54,790 nucleotides of DNA from Reclinomonas americana ATCC 50394. Its lineage: Eukaryota; Jakobida; Jakobea; Jakobida. Positions within the stretch are counted from its first letter, which is position 1, and each line of letters starts with the position of its first letter. The stretch lies in assembly GCA_048213135.1 (NCBI GenBank), contig PS015109.1:140327-195116 (forward strand), given 5' to 3'. The translations under genes were made by a program, and so were the position numbers. Of the stretch, positions 45,101 to 54,751 are shown one piece after another. The notes under the pieces are model-generated. The model was given only the letters and a program-made list of their open reading frames with translations. It did not search any database and was not told the DNA's origin.

Positions 45101-48100
45101 AAAAAAGAACGGTACATGAACTTGGAATATCTGTGATGCACTGAAGCACGCACAACGCACACTCGTATTCCCTCGTGTCGACAGAATAAGAGACCAGCAC
45201 ACTCACCGAATGCACTGGTTTAAATACTCAGGCACATACACGGCCCCTGACACTGACGACACTGCCAGGCCAGCAGGGCTGTGGAACGATGCAGACGCAC
45301 CAGTGCCGTCCGCGCTGCCGGCGACGCCTGAGCCGGCGAGAGTCGACACGATACCAGATGAAATCACTCGAATTGTGTTGTTGCCGTCCTGTGCAGCATT
45401 AAGTGAATGCAATGCCCGCGGATAATATAATACTCCTTGTTGCACAAACCTCAGAGACAAACACGGTACCAGAAGAGTCAATGGCAATTCCACGAGGCCT
45501 GGTGCACAAGAATACATGAGGTGCAATGATACAAGGAGCAATGAGGTCTACCGAGCTCAAAGAAACGAACTTTGAGAACAATGCGACCGATGTGGAGCCG
45601 TTCACCAACCCAGACATCCCAGCTTGTCCAGCAATCGTGCTGACCACGCCCGCATAGGCGACTCGGCGAATCATGTGATTGCTTGAGAGAGAGAGAGAGA
45701 GTCAGCAACACAAACGCGATAGGAGTCAAGCAGAACGTGCGCACTTATAGTCTGTGACGAGCATGTCGCCATTCACATCCTGAGCAACGCCCTATGCGGA
45801 GAAAGAGAATAAAATGAGACGATGCTTGGAAACGAAAACGACACTCAAAAAGAATAACCCAAAGGTCGTTGAATCGTGCAGATGATCCAGTGCCGTCTGC
45901 AGAACCACCCATTCCGGCACTGCCAGCCACAGTTGTAACAGTGATTTGACTGCCGAATGCCAACATGCTGACCGCCAACTCAAATGTGTTGCCTGTGGAC
46001 GGTGCGCCCTGCGCATTGACCTGACCCGCCAGTGTCACCGACGACGATAGCACGTTGCTTGCCGCCATTGTCGTTACCGTCGGTGCTGGAAGGATAGAAT
46101 GTGTAAGGATATAATACTACGAAGCGCAGGTGCACAATGCATAGAGAAACCCGACACATATTCACAGCGAGAAGAAATAGATTCACAAATCAGCGCACCT
46201 GGAGATGTTTGGAACGCACGCACTCCACTCCGTTGCAGCGTCACACTGTCCACAAATCGGAAAAAGTACGTGACCGACGGCATCAGATTCGTCAGCGACA
46301 AGGACACGTTGACTGCCATGGTTCCCGTCGCCGTCGCCGGTGATCCCGTGATCGACGCAGGTGAAACAACAATTTTACGAATCGTGTTGTTTCCCGTGTC
46401 TGTGCACACACGCAAGAAGGGAAGCACACACAAATCCAAAAAACGTGAGATGAGATACCAGAGGGTGCTGAGACTTCTCTCTCATAAGCACACGCACCTG
46501 CAACAAACAATCCGCCGCGGAATCGATCAACAACAACCCCTTGCTGCACAATCATCAAAAGCAATGAGCCGTCTGCAACACGAGAAAGAATAGACACGCT
46601 AAGNNNNNNNNNNNNNNNNNNNNNNNNNNNNNNNNNNNNNNNNNNNNNNNNNNNNNNNNNNNNNNNNNNNNNNNNNNNNNNNNNNNNNNNNNNNNNNNNN
46701 NNNNNNNNNNNNNNNNNNNNNNNNNNNNNNNNNNNNNNNNNNNNNNNNNNNNNNNNNNNNNNNNNNNNNNNNNNNNNNNNNNNNNAACACACAAACACAC
46801 AGAGAGAGAGGGAGAAAGAGAGAGAGTAGTGCGCACACTCACCGGGATGTTGAACCGAGCAATCACCGCAAGTCCATCCGCCGACCCACTGCTCCCCGCA
46901 ACACCTGCAATAGTCGTCACCGCACCTGCCGCACTCACTTGTCGAATGTGTTGTCCCTGCACAACCAACAGCAAGCGACAGGAGGGGAATAAAAGCACAG
47001 TGGGTGAGTGAAGAACAGCAGTCCGCAGTTCAGATTTTCGCAGACACACACACGCAACATCGGCAACATAAATCACATTCGCCACCGGATCCACACCGAC
47101 ACCAAACGGTCGATTGAAATGCGCACTCACTCCCGTGCCATCACTCGTACCCGTAACACCAAGCTCGCCCGCCAGAGTCGTCACAGTCGACGTCGCAAGC
47201 ACAATCTTGCGCACCGCAAAGTTGCTCGAATCCGCCACATACAGCGCACCACGCCCATCCAGCGCCACATCGGTCGGGAAATTGAACCTCGCTGCAGACC
47301 CGACTCCATCAATCAGTCCAGCCGTCCCGAGTGTACCAGCTACAGTTGTCGCGATGCCGCTGAATGACACACGTCTGTGCGCACACACGGGTTGGGTGAG
47401 TCATCTTACTCCATGATGCAACAAGGCATGCAAGACAATGCAACTCACCGCACACTGTGATTCTGATACTCGGCAACATACACGCACTCAGCTGCGCTGT
47501 CCACCGCCAGACCGCGCGGTCCATTGAACCGTACGGCGCTACCAATACCATTCACAGCGCCCGCACTGCCATTGCCAGCCACAGTCGACACTGTGCTGCC
47601 AGACACGTTGCGAAGTACATGATTCGAATCCTGCATACCAAACGCACGCACAAGCCACTTTAGACATTGCCATCACGCGCGCTCTTTCTCTCTCTCTCCT
47701 TCTCTTACACCACACACACGCGCATGTCACAGAACACGTGGACATCAACGCAGCGACATCACTTCTCTCTCTCTCTCTCTATCTCTCTCTCCCTCCTCTC
47801 TCTCTCTCACTCTCTCTCTCTCCTTCACCCTTCATCATATGTCCACACACCTCGCTAAAGTACAGATCGCCTGTTGCCAGATTGATGTCGATGCCGTATG
47901 GACTGCAAGACAAAGAAAAGACCCAAATGAGACGACTTGCAGCCAAGCACACAACCACCAGCTCAGCTCAGCACAGCCCCAGCATAGCGCAACTTATTCA
48001 GCAAGGCCGACGACACTGCACCGTCAGTATATCCAGAAGTACCAGCCTGTCCGACAAGCGTGCTCACCGCACCCGACGAATTGATCTTGCGAATCGTGTG

Positions 48101-51100
48101 CCCACCGCTGCATAACAGCAGAGAGAGAGAGAGAAAGACGATGAGTAACAGTGAATCGATGCACAGAATGCAAATGACAACGCAGTTGTACACGAAACGT
48201 TGCCACATACACGTTGAACGATGCATCAATGCACAGATTCTGTCGCGGAAAGACACGTGTGAGGAGTCGGTAACAATCGCATCCACACCACAAGAAAATA
48301 CGGGAGACATCAAACCGTCGGTGACACGAATCGCGCCGCACCACCCGTGCCGTCCGTGCTTCCACTCATGCCCGCCGTGCCAGCCACAGTCGACACACTC
48401 ACAGACAACCCGAAGGCGTCTTGCGTGAATGCAAGCTCAAACACATTGTTGGTGGTGACACCAGCACCGTTCGGGTTCACAGTAGCGGGGAGCGTGGCGG
48501 TGGTGGATAGAATGTTTGTCGCCGATGCCGAGGTGACGGTCGGCGCTGCGGAAAAAGGAACACCGGGGTATGAGTGAAACCAAATCCCTGGTGGCAGAAT
48601 CCGCGAGCTGGCTATTACCTTGAACGGTGAACGAGAGAATCGAGCCCCGAATAGAGGTCGACGAATCGACAGCTCTGTAGTAGTACGTGGCACCACTGAC
48701 AAGCGGGGTAACAGTAGCGCTGACGCTTGTATCCGTCGTTCCAGTTGCACTGGAGGGCGAGCCTGTAATCGACGACGGTGGCAGGCTGAGACGGCGAATG
48801 ACGTGGTTATTGGAATCTGCGGGTACAGAATCGCGATGAATCACAAGCACAGAACACAAGCCAGCATAGACCGACGACAACCCACCTGCAATAAGGAGTC
48901 CATTGGCTCGCACGTCAAACGCCAAGCCTTGCTGCATCGTCAAGGAGATGAGATTTGGCAGAGTGTTAGCGACACTTGCAAGTCGACACGATCGAGCACA
49001 GCAACGAAACTGGCGAGTAGAACAACGGATTGGTTCCCTGTGTAAGACCATGGGTTCCGGCAGTTCCCGCAATGGAACTCACTGATCCGGTCGACGGCAC
49101 AATGCGGCGGATTGTGTGACTCGCAGACTACATGAGGAGACACAACAAGATCAGCACCCAAGCACATGCAACATCCAACACAGGCACATCCTCGACCCGC
49201 CACGAAACATCCGCCACATACAGCACTGAAGCCACCAAATCAACTGCTATTCCGACAGGAGTGCTGAACGACGCTCCTGCGCCAACTCCATCGCTGCTCC
49301 CACTATTGCCGTTTGAAAGGCCAGCGACCGTTGTAACAGCCAGCGTCGACAAGTTGACCTGGCGAATGGCGTTGTTGCCACCGTCCGACACATACAACAC
49401 GCCTCGCCGGTGATCTAGAGCCACTCCAGACGGTGATCTCAGTCGCGCAGCCGCACCAATGCCGTTGACGAATCCAGGCTGACCAGCAAGACCGACCAGC
49501 GATGTGAGAGTGCCACCAAAGGACACTCGGCTGTGTACAAGGATTGAACACGCAGAAAGCCGGCAGCACAAACAAGCATACATACAGCAGGGTCATCAGC
49601 CAACACTAGCCACGTTTGAGACTTGAACAACGACATGACGACATACGCACACGACAACATGGTTTGACGAGGCTGCGACAAATATGCACTCGCTATTGAC
49701 ATCCACGGCCGTGCCACATGGTTGCGACAATCTTGCTGCGGTACCGACACCTTCGGCGAATCCCGACATTCCGTTGCCGACCAAGGTGGTGAGCGTTGCG
49801 CCGGTAAGCTCGCGCACTACGTGATTGGAGCTCTGGATACGCCGACATGATACGAGAAGCAAGGAGTGGTAAAATGAGGAAAAAGGATGCAGCACACATT
49901 GACATGAGGGTGGGTGCGTTTTGTTCTCACCTCACTAATGTACACAGAGCCTGTCTGAGAATTGACGTCGAGTCCGCATGGTCTGCAAGGCAGAAGTGCG
50001 TAAGACGATCGGCACTTCGAAAGGAACGTATCAAAGTGTGGCGCACGTGTTCATGAGCGACGACAATGCTGGACCGGAAGTGTAGCCACTCATGTTTGAC
50101 TGCCCGGCAATGGTTGTCACCTGACCGGCTGCGGAAATGCTGCGAACTGTATGTGCTCTGCATTGTTTCAAGAGAACGCATCAGAGATGAAGGCAGAGGG
50201 AGCAATGTCGCACTGACAATGATGAGGAGACACGAAACAAGCTATTGGCGGCGTACGTGACGCCAGCCGTGTCCGTACACACGCCCTGTCGACAGCAGAA
50301 TCAACCTTCAGCGCCGGAACGCTCACAACGAGAACACAGCAATCGACGCACATAAGGGCTGTAAAATGTGGCAGCGGTTCCGAGACCATCAACGGAACCA
50401 CCTGGTGCGCCAAATTGACCGGCGAATGTGGACGCAGAAACCGGAGCTCCAAACGCCGCCATTGTGGTGCTCACTTCGAACACGTTACCAGTGGTATTAT
50501 CCGGATCGCCAGCGTTAACTGTTGAGTTTACAGTCGCTGACACCGACGACAGGCTGGACACCGCATTGGTTGTCACCGTAGACGCTAAAAAGATGTTTAG
50601 CGTGTATCAGAAATCAGGCCAAGTGAGAGAAATCTCTCGCGAAAGAAATGTAAATACCTGCCAGCGTTGCAAATGACTGCGTCAGGCCACGGACAGCAGA
50701 GACCGTGTCGGTCACCCTGTAATAGTATGTGGTTGCAGGCAGCAGCTGCAACACCGTGGCTGTAATAGCGGCGTTGGTGTTGCCGGTAACCGGTGATGGC
50801 GCGCCAGGAACGGAGAACGTGCCGAGTGCAATACGGCGGATTGTGAAGTTCGTGACCTCTGTGGAGACAAAATTATGTACGTGCACAGCGCGATGCAAAG
50901 AGTGGAAAACTACCGCATACCAGACACGACAAGATACCGGTTCGACGAATTCAAGGCAAGCCCGACCTGCACATGGTGGCGACACGCAATGAAAATGGGT
51001 ACAACAGCGCGTGCTGAACACGTTTCGAAACAGACGTACCGGCCCGTTGAGGCGCGCATTGCTTCCCAGCCCGTTTGCATACGCGCCAGCACCCGCAGAG

Positions 51101-54100
51101 CCCATCACAGTCGTCACTTGTCCAGCAGCAGTGACTTGCCGTATGGTGTGATTGGCAGTCTGTAATGCATACGCAAGTGAACCCAAGAGGAAGCATGACT
51201 GCAGTGCGCCTCCGCATGTATGTGTGTGCCAACTCGCGAATCACGGACGCAACGTCGGAAACGTACAGTAGATTGGCCAGCACATCGACCACCACCGACT
51301 GCGGCGCACTAAACGAGGCCGCCGACCCGAGACCGTCGTTACTGCCAGGCGTTCCAGCAACGCCGGCGATGGTAGTCAACGTGGTCGTTGACAAAACGAG
51401 CTTGCGCAGCACATGGCTGCCACTGTCGACATGATAGAGGATCGCACGACCAGAATCGAGAGCGAGACCCGCCGGCAGATTCAGTCGGGCAGAGCTACCC
51501 ACACCGTCCTGAATGCCTTGCACGCCAAACGATCCCACCAAGACGGCAGTCAATCCAGAGTAGAATACGCGACTGTTGGCGCCACAAGTAAGCAAATAAC
51601 TGGACAAATGCGGGAGACAAACAAGAGAAGGAAAAGAGGGATTGTAATGCAGAGTGAAAGAGAGAAAGAGAGAGACTTCTACTCTCCCACATGATACGCA
51701 CCGAATGACGCGATTAGTAGAATCCGACACATACATGACTTGTGCGACTGCGTCCACGGCAATGGCGACGGGCGACGCGAATTTCGCCGCAGTACCAATA
51801 CCATCCACAGTGCCACTCGTGCCACCCACAAAAGTCGACACGGTGCCTCCCGACACTTTGCGAATGGCGACATTCAACACCTGTGTCACAGAATTCTATC
51901 AGCACCGCACATCACTGAAAAGGGACACTCGTCGCCCACGAACATCGCAAACATACAGCGCGCCAGTTTGCACATCACAGCCAACATCAGAAGGGCTACA
52001 TGAGTGACAGGAGGGAGATGAGTGGCAATGCATTTCAAATATATAACCTACTTGAGACAACAGACCTGTTGAAAGTTGCAGTTGTCGATGACCCGTCGGT
52101 GAATCCGGTAGTACCGGCGATACCAGCCACCGTGCTCACCACTCCCGACTCCGTAACCCTTCGAATCACATGGGCACTGTGTCGTGTGCGCGAAATTAGC
52201 AAAAAAACGGAGAGAGAATTAGAAAACTCGGTGGTGACTCATGCAACGCCGACCTCTTGTCAGCCAACACAGCTGCGCCTGTCGACTCGATGCACATGCG
52301 CTGGAAGGGAGGAGNNNNNNNNNNNNNNNNNNNNNNNNNNNNNNNNNNNNNNNNNNNNNNNNNNNNNNNNNNNNNNNNNNNNNNNNNNNNNNNNNNNNNN
52401 NNNNNNNNNNNNNNNNNNNNNNNNNNNNNNNNNNNNNNNNNNNNNNNNNNNNNNNNNNNNNNNNNNNNNNNNNNNNNNNNNNNNNNNNNNNNNNNNNNNN
52501 NNNNNNNNNNNNNNNNNNNNNNNNNNNNNNNNNNNNNNNNNNNNNNNNNNNNNNNNNNNNNNNNNNNNNNNNNNNNNNNNNNNNNNNNNNNNNNNNNNNN
52601 NNNNNNNNNNNNNNNNNNNNNNNNNNNNNNNNNNNNNNNNNNNNNNNNNNNNNNNNNNNNNNNNNNNNNNNNNNNNNNNNNNNNNNNNNNNNNNNNNNNN
52701 NNNNNNNNNNNNNNNNNNNNNNNNNNNNNNNNNNNNNNNNNNNNNNNNNNNNNNNNNNNNNNNNNNNNNNNNNNNNNNNNNNNNNNNNNNNNNNNNNNNN
52801 NNNNAGAGAGAGAGAGAGACGATCGGTAATGGATAAGGAACAAAACATGCAGCGAACAATAAAATGATCAAAACGACACACCTGCGGGGCAGTGAACGTG
52901 GCAGCCGATCCAGTGCCGTCCGCGTTGCCAGAAACTCCCAGAGAGCCAGCCAGCAAGGAGGCCGATATGGCGGAATCGAATTGCGACAACGAGGTGCCGA
53001 CATCGAACGAACCCTGAACACCTGCGCCATTCTTGGCATTCACCAACGCCAGTAGAATGACCGAGGATTGAGTCACCGAAATCGACACGCCAGTGGTGAC
53101 AACAGGAGCTGTTCAGTACGACAGAGGCACCAATGTCAACGATTCTTTTCAGCAGCGCAAACGGGAGTAGCACAATTGTACCTTGCAGTGTGGTGAGCGA
53201 CTGCACAGCACCGTGCTGACCAGTGATGCTATCAATGGCTCGGTAGTAGTACGTGGTTGACGGCCGCAACCACGAGACATTGGCTGTGATGTTGATGGTG
53301 CTGGTACCAGTAGAGCTGGCTGGACTCGCTGCGACGAGTGAAGGCGGCAGCGATATCCGACGAACGAGGTGGTTTCCCTTTTCTGCAATCCGCAAACGCA
53401 TGAATGAGAAGTCATGGGTGAACAACAAATGCGAAACTAATCTAAAGAGAGACACAGAAAGAGAGGCAGGTAAGCAGGTATCAGATTTGCAGCCGACGTG
53501 CACAACCAGTATCTATCCACTTTTCTTGGTAAAAGTCACCAAACCTGCAATAACCAGTCCGCCATTGATAAAATCAAGTGCCACGCCATACTGTATAACA
53601 ACGGGTGAGCGGCACGAACGCAACAATACATGCAAGTCCACGAACCGGGTTAAACATTGTGGCCACTGACGTTGAGCCGTCTGCAGAGCCGGTCACGCTG
53701 GCCAAACCGACAAGAGTCGAAACTGCGCCACTCGAGACGGACACTTGTCGCACGGTGCAACTGGTCAGCTGCAAAGGCCATGCGATGCAGTCAATACGGT
53801 AGTAATCCCCAAAGCACAGCAAATGTCGACGGCCACGCAACATCGGTCACATACAGCACGCCGACAATTGGATCGAGAGCCAGTCCTGTTGGTCCATTGA
53901 AGCGAGCATCTGAGGCCGCCCCATCAGCCACGCCAGCCGCCGACCCCGCAACACCTGCCAGTGTCGACACTGCCAGCGACGCCAGGTCGACACGTCGGAT
54001 GGCGTTGTTGACGGAATCTGCAATGAACAGCGCGGAGCCAGATGCGTCGAGGGTGATTCCCAACGGCGAGTTGAAGCGCGCAGCAACGCCAACGCCATCA

Positions 54101-54701
54101 GCGGTGCCAGCAGTGCCAGCGGAACCGACAAGAGCAATCACCACGCCAGTTGATGAAATGCGACTGGGAGCGCAAACAATCAGCACAGGGGAGAAGGGGG
54201 AGTGGAGAGAGGGAGAGAGAAAGGAGAAGAAGAAGAAACAAAAGAAGGAGGAGGAAGAAGAAGTGGAAGAAGAAGATGATGAAGAAGAAGAGAAGAAGAA
54301 GAAGAAGAAATGAAGAAGAAGAAAATGAAAAAGAAGATGAAGAAGAAGAGAAGGAGAAGAGAAGGAGAAGAGAAGGAGAAGAGAAGGAGAAGAGAAGGAG
54401 AAGAGAAGGAGAAGAGAAGGAGAAGAGAAGAAAAAGAAAGAACGAAAAGAAGAAGAACAAGAACAAGAAGAACAAAAACAACAAAAAGAACAAGAACAAG
54501 AACGAGAACAACAAGAAGAACAAGAAGAAGAACAAGAACAAGAACAAGAACAAGAAGAAGGAGAAAAAGAGAAGAAGGAGAAGAAGACGGAGATGACTGA
54601 CTACCGACAAAGATGAAACGATAACAATAACAAATCACATGTATGGCATCGGAAGGACACCTAAGCAGCAGGCACGCAGAGACGAGAACACGCGCGCGCC
54701 G

Positions 54702-54751
<50 letters not shown>

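Noticed and set aside
54150-54610. Lys/Glu-rich plus-strand frame of about 150 codons
   Set aside because: Translation of the GAA-type purine tract in the intron 54762-54164.
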